A stretch of 64,000 bases of DNA from Straminergon stramineum (taxonomy: Eukaryota > Streptophyta > Bryopsida > Hypnales > Calliergonaceae): assembly GCA_963920665.1 (NCBI GenBank), contig OY987267.1, positions 1,364,001-1,428,000 of the forward strand. Reading direction: 5' to 3'. Positions 12,301-25,493 of this stretch are shown one piece after another (the first letter of the stretch is position 1; each line of letters starts with the position of its first letter). The position numbers and the translations under genes were made by a program. The notes below the pieces were generated by a model. The model had not been told where the DNA came from and made no database searches. It was given only the letters and a program-made list of their open reading frames with translations.

Positions 12301-13380
12301 TATTGTTGTGTTTAATATTCAATTTTTGCTTATGTTAATTTTGTGTCTAGCCATTGAATAGGACTCCCCCAACAAGATGGCCTTTTCTTCTCCCTAAAGT
12401 TAAAAATTGGAATTGAAAGATTGTGCTTGGTACCCCACCCATTCAATTTCATCATCCTCATGTAGACATTTATTCTTGCTAATTTGAACATTTTCATCTG
12501 TATTTTCAACTTAAAGAATAATTGATGTACAATTGAGCACTTGGGATATCTCGATTCTTGGGAATTGTTCATTAATTTATGATTTTTGTAGAAGAACTCA
12601 ATTGCGTCTTGATGCCATCTCTTGAATTCTTGATTCCATCAAAACTAAGCGTGATGATCATAAATTTACAAGATGATCAAAAATTGGTTCTTCAAGGTAG
12701 GATTGAAATGATGCTTGATGGTAGAATTGAATATATGAATTTGTGATCATGACTAATCATAAATGACTTTCTTATTTGTTCATTTCGTTGAGATGCATGC
12801 AATGATTTGAGGTAGTTGTTGAGCCGCTCGTAAAGAAAATTTTAGGTAAAGACTTAACCTGTGGATGTAGGGTGTGGAGGTGCTCTACAAATGCTTTGAG
12901 CTAGAAGGGAAAGATCTTCTAAAGAGAGTATTCAACAAGGAGATGTAGATCTTGAGCAATAATAGGCTGTGTGAACCACCATATTGGTTCACTATTTAAA
13001 AACCCCAAAGTATAAACATTAGGCATGAATTTACAAATCCGGAAGTGTTAGTACTCTAGATTAAGCCATAACCATCAATTAGGGAGTTTTTTGCTAAATA
13101 GCAATGGGAACTTCATGAGGTTAGGGCAAGATGCTAGAAAATGCAATTAGGAGGAAATTAGGGAAAATTCTAGGGAAAAAATGGGGAGTTAAAACTAAAA
13201 AGAAGTTAAGCAAGATTTGGTAGAGTAACCAAATTAGGCTAACGATAAAATGATGAGAAAATGAAAACAAAAAATCAAAAATCAAAATGAAAACAAAAGA
13301 CTAGAAGTACGATATGAAACTAAAAGTAAATTAAAAACTACAAAAATAATAAATAATAAAAAACACAAAAGAAGGTAGTT
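9400..13380. other. AT-rich intergenic DNA
   Basis: All frames are short and of repetitive composition. At 11,400-11,465 there is a fragment resembling the right terminus of the GAGCCTA family (CTCACAAGCTCACATACTACCA). The 12,000-12,190 frame (Ser/Lys-rich, 73 codons) has no recognisable similarity and I do not call it a gene. Confidence 0.4.
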
Positions 13381-13389
13381 AAACTAAAA

Positions 13390-13610
13390 CTATGACTAAA
13401 ACACTAGTGTAGTAAGTTAAACACTAAAATAGTGCTAGAAACACTAAAATAGGAGTTTTTCAGTAAGTTAGAGGGTTTTACAGTAATTTAGGGGGTTGAA
13501 CACTAAAATAGCGCAATTTACACTAAAATAACGGATTTACAGTAATGTAGCGCGATTAGTACTAATTTGGCGCATTTTGCACCAAATTAGCAGATTTACA
13601 GTGAATTAGT
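13390..13610. repeat. Degenerate short-motif array
   Basis: The words ACACTAAAATAG and TTTACAGTAA.TTAG alternate irregularly about ten times between 13,390 and 13,610, with variants such as ACTAATTTGGCGC and ACCAAATTAGCAG. Spacing is roughly 20-30 bp. No frame is coding. Confidence 0.6.
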
Positions 13611-13682
13611 GTGGGATGAAAGTAATTAAGAAAACTAATTTGTTTAAAAGTTTGGATATAGGCAAAATTAGGGTTTGGAGCC

Positions 13683-13705
13683 CTCTCTCTCTCTCTCTCT
13701 CTCTC
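13683..13705. repeat. (CT)n microsatellite
   Basis: About 11-12 uninterrupted CT dinucleotides. Confidence 0.95.
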
Positions 13706-13994
13706 AACTTTTGTATGAATTTTTGATGTGTGTGTTTTGAGAGGAATGTTGTGATTCGTGGGCATTTGAAGCATAAATTGTAAAAGATTAGGGTAGGGGA
13801 AGATTAGGAACAATTTGTCGAGTAGGTTTCACCATTTTTATGAATGAAAATGGGTGAAAAATGAAGGGGCTTAAGGTTAGATGGGAAAGTGCTTGGGAAG
13901 AGGAAAAAAAATGTGAGTTGAGATTGGAGCGTCAACTTTGATGACTGAATGCAGGAGCGTGGAGAATCACAGGAAGCCAAAATTTAGAGGGATG

Positions 13995-14255
13995 GAGCGC
14001 CTTGAAGTTAGCTTTCCGAAAAGCTATAGCTCGCCCAATTCAAAGCCAAAACACGATAGTGGTGGACGATTTTGTGCGGGGAGGTTGGTTGCCGCAACAA
14101 TGGAGGACTGCCAACTTTGGCGAGCAACAACGGAAGAACGACTGAGCAAAATCAACTGAAAATTGGAGGTGTAGTGCAGCTTGAAGCTGGCATTCTAGAA
14201 AGTCTAAGATCGACTCATTTGGAGCAAGGACAAGACAATGGCGGTTGTTTTTGTG
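13995..14255. repeat. Diverged direct repeat, spacing about 180 bp
   Basis: A GC-richer patch around 13,990-14,085 (GCGCCTTGAAGTTAGC...GGACGATTTTGTG) is loosely repeated at 14,175-14,255 (GCAGCTTGAAGCTGGC...GGCGGTTGTTTTTGTGG). The frames here (up to 88 codons) have no recognised domain. It may be a decayed gene fragment. Confidence 0.35.
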
Positions 14256-15589
14256 GAAGAGGGTCTACTACCCCTTGGAGGAAACTGAATTTGAGGGTTT
14301 TTTGTGTAATCTTTGCAATTATAATTGAATCATTGTAGTTTTCATTACACTTTGCTAAAAAAATAGTTGTAAGTGTGATGTTTGTTGAGTTAGAATGGTT
14401 AGTGTGATTGCAATTGCATAAATATGAATCTCATTTTTTAGAGTTTGGGTGAGATGTGATGTGTTGTGATTAGTATTTAGGATCCCATTTAGGCCATTTT
14501 GAGCCCCAAATGGCACATTTGAGGTAGATCTTGACATACAAAGTTGCTATAATGTACTTGAGTGCTTCATTGAATGATAGTGGGTTGTTAGGAGGTGTAT
14601 TTGGTCATGTGAGATGAATTGCCCTCTTCTTACATAGAGTTACTTAGGTCAAAATTCACCAAAAATCTCATTGTTGGAGTCCATTGCTTGGAAGTCAATT
14701 TAGGTAGAGGTCCCATATACTCCGTGCTGGCCAACTCTATGGGACTTTTTTGCCTTGTGGTGGAAAAGCCTCATAGGCTAATAGGGTTAACCCTCTAAAA
14801 CTGGTTAGATTTTTAAGATAGACCATTTCCTACTTTTACATCCATTTTTGTAACTTTTCATTGTACTTTAGAAAGTAAATTTCAAAAAGAGTGGAATAAA
14901 AAAGATAATACACGTTCTTTCTTGAAAACTTTCACTAATATATTATGTAGCTTGCATTTGAGTGGAATATCATCGTGTAAATCAATGATTGTACAATGCA
15001 AATTATAGCATCCAAGGCTTGACTATTTTAAATTAGGATTGTATGTGAAAAATATTCACTAAGAAATAGTCGAAGGAAGGATAGTCACATGTCACTACGC
15101 CAAACATTGTCCCATTTTAGTTTGCAAACTTCACTTCATTGGATTGGAATGCAATCAACTTAATTTTTGTAAAAGACTATCCAACTATAAATGACATGTT
15201 CTATAATTGTCGAGACCAATTGAAATTTGACATTGCCGAAGCATCTTGGATATTGACATGTAGAAATTCATTTGCTTTTCCACCATAGTCAAGAGAATAT
15301 TAAAAGGTCACTTAATTGGTAATTGCAATATCATGATTGCAATTGGAAATAGAAAACTAATTTTGACAAAAGTGAAGCAATTGGAAACTCTAGTTTAGCT
15401 GTTCAATCCCACACAATGAGCAAACATTGTAAAATGCAGGTACCAAAATATTGCTCTACCTAAGCAACATTTTTGTCCTGGCTTTTAACAACATTTAAAA
15501 GGCCCTTCCAGCAATCTAGTTTACTTCTCTAGTGTATTGAGCAACATTATGTGTGATGCAAAGGCCACCCTTTTCTAGTTGTGTTGCAA

Positions 15590-16180
15590 TCTACTGAAAG
15601 CTCCATTTTCTACTGTCCCAAGGACAATCAATTGCATGTTGATAATGCATGGATGAACTTCCATGTAAAGAATGTTGGAGATCATATCACCTTGATGAAG
15701 GTTTATGATGCTTGGATGGAAACAAACTATTCGACCTAGCGATGCTATGGAAATTACATCCATGTGCATAGTATGAAGAGAGCTCATGATATGAAGGACC
15801 AATTGAAAGGACTTCTCAAGGTGGTGGAGATTGACACTACTTCCAATCCCAATGGATTGGATAACACATGAAAGCCATAACATCTGGGTTTTTTTACATT
15901 GCTCAACTTCAGAAGAAGCTACTATATTAAAAAAAAACCCACACACAATGAGCATACACCCGAGTTTGGGTTTCTTTTAGATTTTCCAACCCAGGTGGAT
16001 TCTTTACCATGAGTTGGTAATGACAACAAAGAAGTATATGCAACAAGTCATTGAGATCAAGTCAGAATGGTTAATGGAGATTGCACCTCACTACTTCAAA
16101 TTGAAAGATGTAGAAGATTTTGGAACTCATGAAATGCCCCAAGGGCTAGGAAAAGCTAGTCTTGACTTGGCAAAAAGATG
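15590..16180 (+). pseudogene. Decayed fragment of a PRP2/DHX16-type DEAH-box RNA helicase
   Basis: Plus-strand translation gives the C-terminal region of the spliceosomal DEAH helicase PRP2 (DHX16), which drives spliceosome activation. Visible in order: SSIFYCPKD, VGDHITLMKVYDAWMETNYS, SMKRAHDMKDQLKGLLKVVE, SNPNGLDN, then a degraded patch (about 15,860-16,000), then YHELVMTTKKYMQQV and EWLMEIAPHYFKLKDVED up to about 16,175. The order and IAPHYFKLKDVED favour PRP2 over PRP22 or PRP16. The copy has in-frame stops (TAG in NYST*RCY; further stops after LDN) and at least one frameshift. It lacks the helicase core and shows no introns over nearly 600 bp, suggesting a processed copy. A long minus-strand frame here is only its shadow. 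Confidence 0.87.
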
Positions 16181-16560
16181 CTAAAAATCTATATCAAGGT
16201 TTCAAACCTTTTAAGTGGATGTTCTAGCTTTTGTATCTACTCACTTATCAAAATGTTGGATTTTTGTACAATTTGAAGCAAATTCCAAGAAGCTCAAAAA
16301 AGACCTTGGACATTCAAGAGTTATAGTATTCTTAGCCTACTTCCCTATATGAAAGTAATGCACATGGATGCATAATGCATGCCATTAGTAAATTGTTCAT
16401 GGTTGTGTATGTATTTGTGATGACAATGTACTTGGATCGGCAAGTCGTCATACTTTGTGCCAATAATTTGGCTTTGAATCTAGTCTTGCAAAGGTCAATA
16501 TTGTAGTTCGTGGTGGAAGGATTCTAATATTCCTACAATTCCTACTGATTGTTAGGTAAA

Positions 16561-16684
16561 TGGTATGTTCGCACTTGGTGTAAGGGGTGTTGTTTGCAAC
16601 ATGAATCTAGTCCAAAAGTATGTCTAAGTTCGTTCCTAAGACCCTCAGTAACAACACTCTTAAACACCAAGTGCGAACATACCA
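16561..16684. repeat. 124-bp inverted-repeat hairpin
   Basis: Arms 16,561-16,581 and 16,664-16,684 are perfect 21-bp complements (outer word TGGTATGTTCGCACTTGG), followed inward by GGTGTTGTT / AACAACAC. The spacer contains GTTCGTTCCTAAGACCCTCA. It could be a small MITE or a foldback RNA source. No other copy was seen. Confidence 0.75.
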
Positions 16685-17100
16685 TTACCGGGCTTCAATT
16701 TTAAAGGGCAAGCCCGTCTTGTTTGCAAGCGTGAGATGATCGGACCTGAATACATCTAAGCTCTTCTTCATTGCAGTTATATACTGTATCGTCCTGGTAT
16801 CTTATCGACTATTTAACGGTTTCACAGTTTCACCTTCGATGAGCGAATTAGGGCTTGTGGGAAGAACAGTCTCGCAACAAATCCTCTTACTTGCTAGTAG
16901 CCTTTGGAAGTACACGGGGAATAATTTACGTCCGAATTCTAGTCTTAGCCCAAGTCCTTATGATCTTTTTATGTGAGTACTCAGCACTTCTCATCTGTGC
17001 AAAATTTGCATGAGCTTTGTAGCTAGGCGTAAACAAGTGATCTGTATTAGATTCTTGTTTTGGATTGTTCTTTAGTCCGAATTAATTGATGAAGTAGCTA

Positions 17101-17175
17101 CAGGGAGATCGGGAGGGCATTACCCCTGGGATATACTTTCAACATGTAACTATAGCCCCCTCCGGCTTTCTGAGG
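17101..17175 (+). mobile_element. Half copy of the 168-bp palindromic MITE
   Basis: It starts with CAGGGAGATCGGGAGGG, exactly the terminus of the 2,865-3,032 element. It continues with GGGATATACTTTCAACATG and TAACTATAGCCCCC, matching one arm, and stops at TTTCTGA where that arm ends. No second arm follows. Confidence 0.8.
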
Positions 17176-17182
17176 TGTGGTA

Positions 17183-17550
17183 AAGGTAAAACAGCCCATT
17201 ACGGACCTTTCACTCATTGTGGACTCCTAAGAATGATCCCATCCTGGTTTTCTTTTAGTTTTTGAAATTTGGGCCACATTCAATATCTTAGCTAACTGGA
17301 ATGGAGTAATTAGTGACCACAGTAGGAATCAGTTTTTTCTAGTGTTAGTTCATTGTAGGAAATACCTTTTTCAGGTCTTCTATGTTAGAAAATATTGTGA
17401 CTTCATAACAAATTCACACTTTGTCAAAAAAATATAGTTTCAAATGCTCTCGCCATTTCTATCACTCCCTCTGGAAAAAAAAGTAAAAAATTTCAGATAT
17501 GACAAGAGGGGCAAACCCCCGATTCAGTCTGCAATGGGCTGTTTTACCTT
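17183..17550. mobile_element. TIR element of about 370 bp
   Basis: Perfect 18-bp inverted ends AAGGTAAAACAGCCCATT at 17,183-17,200 and 17,533-17,550, with a further imperfect GGTAA/TTACC at the outside. The interior has no coding frame. It abuts the half MITE at 17,101-17,175 and lies 3' of the arginine methyltransferase gene. Confidence 0.65.
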
Positions 17551-17898
17551 ACCTTGCATGGACCACAAAATGATTGAGAAAAAATGTGTTGATATATCTT
17601 GTGAGCAGCCATAATCCAGAGTTCGTTCTTATCAATGGTATCCATTTAAAAAAAAACTAGTACAATGTCACAATATCAGCAATAAATTCCAAAATCAGAG
17701 CCAGCAGGTGCAATAATCTGAGACACCATTGCGCATCAATTAATTTCTCCACTTCAATTAAAAAAATTATATTGCCTTGCTGGCAAAACAGGGATAAGAA
17801 AATGAAATTTAACTTAACTCGCATCAACGTAAGGTTTGAAAGGATTAGAAACTCGTATAAAATTCTGGAATACAAGGCTTACAATCTACTCCACTAAC

Positions 17899-21259
<3,361 letters not shown>

Positions 21260-21780
21260 AGCAAATAAGCAAACACTCTCCGCACCTCTAGCTCTCTTCC
21301 AACTCTCTAAGGAAACGGAACTCACACAACAGATCCTAGCCAATCCGAGAAAATTTGAGGAAGTATAAGAAAATTCAAGCACGTTCACAGAAATGCAAGG
21401 ATCTAAGAGCAAATTTAAAGCAAATTTAAGCAAATTAGGGCATTATAAGGCCCAGGGACTCAGTGTGGGAGAGCAGCTGCTGCAGGGAAAGAGGGCCGTT
21501 GCTACCACTCTCCAAGTCGCGGCTGCACTCTGGAAGACCTAAAAGGAGGTTTTCGGGCTTCGACTAGGGCTGAGAGAGACGACGACCGGATAGTGCCGGT
21601 GACAGGAGGTGAAATATAGCTTGGTTTTCCGGTTTCTTTGGGGATTGGACGGCCTATAGACGGTTTCTCGTCGTCGATTTCTGTCGTCGGTGCGGTCGGT
21701 GTCGTCGGAAATTTTGTCGTCCGAAAGTTTCGTTGCTTCTGGCTACTTGGGAGACAATGACTGATATTGCGAATCTTTTT
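21260..21780 (-). promoter_or_regulatory. PRMT1 5' flank
   Basis: A GC-rich region immediately upstream of the PRMT1 start, with TCGTCG/CGTCG-type short repeats at about 21,667-21,720. It gives way to AT-rich DNA near 21,770. It is presumed 5' UTR and promoter by position only; I see no convincing TATA box. Confidence 0.35.
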
Positions 21781-23700
21781 CTCTTTTGAATCTGGACTAA
21801 AATGTACGCCATGAGTTGAAAAGGTTGTAGACCAGCCCTTTTTTTTAAATAATTTTTTGAGATAGTGCTGAGACTTACAATGGCGATTATATATCTTAGT
21901 GAATCACACTATTTCTACATTTGTCCATCTTTTGGGCCCAAAAGCACTTTCTAATAATTTGATTGCACTTTTCATCCCAAATTATACAATTTTATATGTA
22001 TTTTGTATAGTAATGGAAATATTTTGGGAAAAAAGACTAGTTTTATATGGCAAAAAGTAAAGGTTTATTTTGAAATGGTGCAATTTGATCCTACAGGTCT
22101 TTCTAAAAGGAGTGTACAACATAGGTCAGAAGAATTGAGGGACCTCTTCGTTGTTTCACTTTTCCACTTTAAGGAAAATATAAGAACTTATTATTTACTA
22201 TTGATGATCAAATTGGAAAAATATTAAAAAAAATAATGCCAACCTTTAGACTAGGTAGGACTAATTCAAGATTGTGTTCATTTGACTCCTTTATGAAAAT
22301 CTAAAGAATAAAGAATGTCACCATGACTATTTGGTAATTGTGAATTCATATTGGCAATATGAAATTCGGGAATAGCTAGGAGAGGTCCAAAAATCTAAAA
22401 TTAACCAATAGGAGAGTGACATATTTTTAAATTTATCAGTAGTTAGGGCAATGAGTTTCAATTTTGATTGGCTAAGGCTAGTTCTCATCTACTCTTTGGG
22501 ATCCAACAATCTAAATTTCTCCCCTTGAGGAAACACAAGAACTTATTTTTTTTCCATAGATGATAAAATTTGGAAAATTCAAATTCATACATTAGTGAAT
22601 TAAAGACCTCAAATTTGTGAGGAGTAATTGAAAAATAGAGAATTTATCAACTAGCAAATAGTGGCCAACTTTTTACATTTATTTGCAACTTGAGAAAATT
22701 GAAGTTTTATTATAATGGATCCACAAAGACTACATATATTCCAACCTTGGAGGTGCATGAGACTTCTTGTGCTATTAAAGGATTTTTTGCACTAAAGACT
22801 ACTCTACATGCAAAGACAAGCAAAAATAATAATAATTTTCGAACCTTTCATTAGTCTAGGGTTTTCCAAATGGTCTCAACAAGATCCATAACAATGCTTG
22901 ATTTTTTGACTCAGCCACAAGGATAACATGTCCCTTAATCCCTAAAGGACATTCAAGTTACATATGTTATTTGGTCAAACATTATTTCTTGAGCTCAAAT
23001 AACATCAAATGTAATATATAGTGGTAAAAATAAATTAGATAATATTACAAAAATAATCTAATCAATTTTAAATTTCTTCACCAAATACAAGTACAAATGA
23101 ATAATATTGGAAGTTTGAAAATTCCTCAAGTGATTATTTTGTTATCTACACTCAACACACACTTGATGTTGACCTTCAAGTTAAACTAGGGCTTTGCATT
23201 ACTACATACAACCGTTGATGATTGTGTTGCAAGGAAGAGATTTCGATTTATTATTATCGTTTATCTTTTAAGAAAATTATGTTGGCATCGAGAAAGACTA
23301 AATTTAATTATACCAATTAATTTTGATATTTTGAAATGCACAAATCTCGTTTTCCAAAAAATGTTGAGTTTTTCAAAATTATTAGTATAGAATTGAAATT
23401 ATTGTGATGTTTCATAAAGTAATGTGCAAATAAAATTGTGTTGATATTATATTGACTAAAATGCTCTAAATTTTCTTCATAAAGATAAAGGTGAGAATGG
23501 AAAGAATAATTTTATATATAAATTTGATAATCATTTTGAAAGAAGAAAATACAAAAGGAAAGTGCTCAATATTGTATAATTTGGATTTAAACACACAAAA
23601 AATGCAACAACAATTGTTTCATTGATTTTTTTGACTGTAAAAATAAATTTAATTAGAGTAGAAACAAAATCCTAGAAGTTAAACCCAATGTTAGGATTTA
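21781..23700. other. AT-rich intergenic DNA
   Basis: No protein-like frame and no delimited element seen. A TTAATCCCTAAAGGAC motif at about 22,933-22,950 belongs to the dispersed TTAACCCCTAAAGGAC set. Confidence 0.4.
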
Positions 23701-24189
23701 GAGCATCTTTATTGCTACCCAATATATTGGCTTAGTAATGATGTAACAACTTTTGAACTATGACTTGAAAATTGTCTCGTTGGAAGCGCACTTGAAAAAA
23801 CCTTGGAAAAGGTATAAAAAAAAATTCAAATTTAGACATTGGACAAGTACCTCAAAAACAAGGTAAAAATCAGAAATTGTAGAGGTCTTAGCAAATCACA
23901 ATTACCAAAGCAATATTTGGCCATTGACCCTCCACATTTGGCTACATTTAGAGTGTCAATGGGCAAATATTGCTTTGGTAACTATGATTTGCTAAGACCT
24001 CTACAATTTTTTCTTTTTACCTTGTTTTTGAGGTACTTGTCCAACATCTAAATTTGAATTTTTTTGTACCTTCTCCAAGTTTTTTTAGATGCCCTTCCAA
24101 TGAGACAATTTTCAAGTTCTAATTATTTATAGTTCAAAAGTCAATTATACAATTATTGGGCCAATATATCGGGTAGCACTAAGGATGTT
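23701..24189. repeat. 490-bp foldback (long inverted repeat)
   Basis: The left arm (about 23,701-23,940) and right arm (about 23,955-24,189) are complementary almost throughout. Shared outer words are CATC.TTA.TGCTACCC and ATATATTGG; inner words are GGACAAGTACCTCAAAAAC and TGTAGAGGTCTTAGCAAATC. The loop lies around the GACCCTCCACATTTGG segment. There are only scattered mismatches and small indels, concentrated outward. No open frame of interest exists. A transcript would fold into an imperfect stem of over 200 bp, so it may be a foldback MITE or a small-RNA precursor. Confidence 0.85.
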
Positions 24190-24350
24190 CTTATGGACCA
24201 TGATAAGGACCGAGTTCCCTCCTCTTCCCCTCAATTGGTCTTTTTTGAAAGGATTATATTTGTGGCCATTGTTTGTTGTCCATTAGTCTAATAGGTGGGT
24301 CTTTCACTTGGTATTGAGAATTGTGTTGGTGAGGGTCTTAGGAATGAAAT

Positions 24351-24611
24351 TTGATACACTTTGGATAGCATTCACTTCCCTAATACTACAAACACTTTAA
24401 TTTTGGTCAAAATTTGATATACTTTGGATGAAATTCACTTCCCTAATACTTCTCCAAATACTTTAATTTTGGTTAAAATTTGATACACTTTGGATGACAT
24501 TCACTTCCCTAATACTACTCCAAACAATTTAATTTTGGTTAAAATTTGATATACTTTGGATGAGATTCACTTCCCTAATACTACTCCAAACACTTTAATT
24601 TTGGTTAAAAT
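24351..24611. repeat. Tandem repeat, 4 units of 63-66 bp
   Basis: Units begin TTGATA(C/T)ACTTTGGAT at 24,351, 24,414, 24,480 and 24,546. Each contains ATTCACTTCCCTAATACT and ends TTTAATTTTGGT(T/C)AAAA. Units 2-4 are nearly identical and unit 1 is 3 bp shorter. Confidence 0.95.
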
Positions 24612-25493
24612 TAAACACAATATAAGGTGGACTCACCTTATATTAATTGATACACCTTTTGGTGATGACAAACTTTAAAAACTCATAATATCCCATCAAT
24701 CTAACCTTACCATGGAACATGAAACAAACTTGTGAATATCAATTGAGTATCTATAACAATGAATGTGGGCTTGGTAATTTACACAAAGGTTTTGTCAAAG
24801 ACAAAGTGGATTTTGGAAAGATGTTCTAATTATTCATGAAGGATGCTTGTAAATTTTCATCAAGTAACTTAGTTCTTCCAAATTTGGTGTAGTTCCTCAT
24901 TAATCTCCAATTATTCTCTAGGACAAATCTAGGACAAACCACTTTCACCTCGCAAAAATCATTCAAGAGCTCAAAAAGAAACCTAAGATTTTGGAAGATT
25001 TTGGATACAACTGTGATCAACACTTTTGAAAATTCATTGTTTATTCCTATGGTATCTGAAAAACACATGTTCAGATGTGTGAGAATCTTCTCTCAATTGC
25101 CAACAAAACCGAAGTCAATCTAATCGTGGGAACGATGCCCAGATGCTTCAGTGAGGTAACCTAATAGCTGAACAAGCCTGGGCAATTCACAAGAGCTTCC
25201 TCTCGTACTCTTCCAAACTACCTTCACACATCTTGCACATACATCACAGAAGCATGCCGATGGATCTCTCGCACGAATAATTGGATTCCAAGAATAATGG
25301 AAGAACTAGTACACCAAGAACACCAAGAGAACTCGCCTACATCACTCATATAAGTCACAGCTCAATATGAGCTACTCAACCTAGAACATCAAGATATCAA
25401 GACTCTAACGCTCTAACGCTCTAACCTACGTGCAAAACTGCAACCATGACCTGGGGATGTATAATGAACTTACGAAATTTGTGACCATGTAGA
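24612..25493. other. AT-rich DNA and presumed MNS3 3' flank
   Basis: No gene visible. The last few hundred bases before the MNS3 stop codon are less AT-rich and presumably include its 3' UTR. CTCTAACG is repeated three times at about 25,404-25,425. Confidence 0.4.

Noticed and set aside
15575..15955. 126-codon minus-strand frame
   Set aside because: It is the antisense shadow of the PRP2-type helicase relic, which reads on the plus strand.
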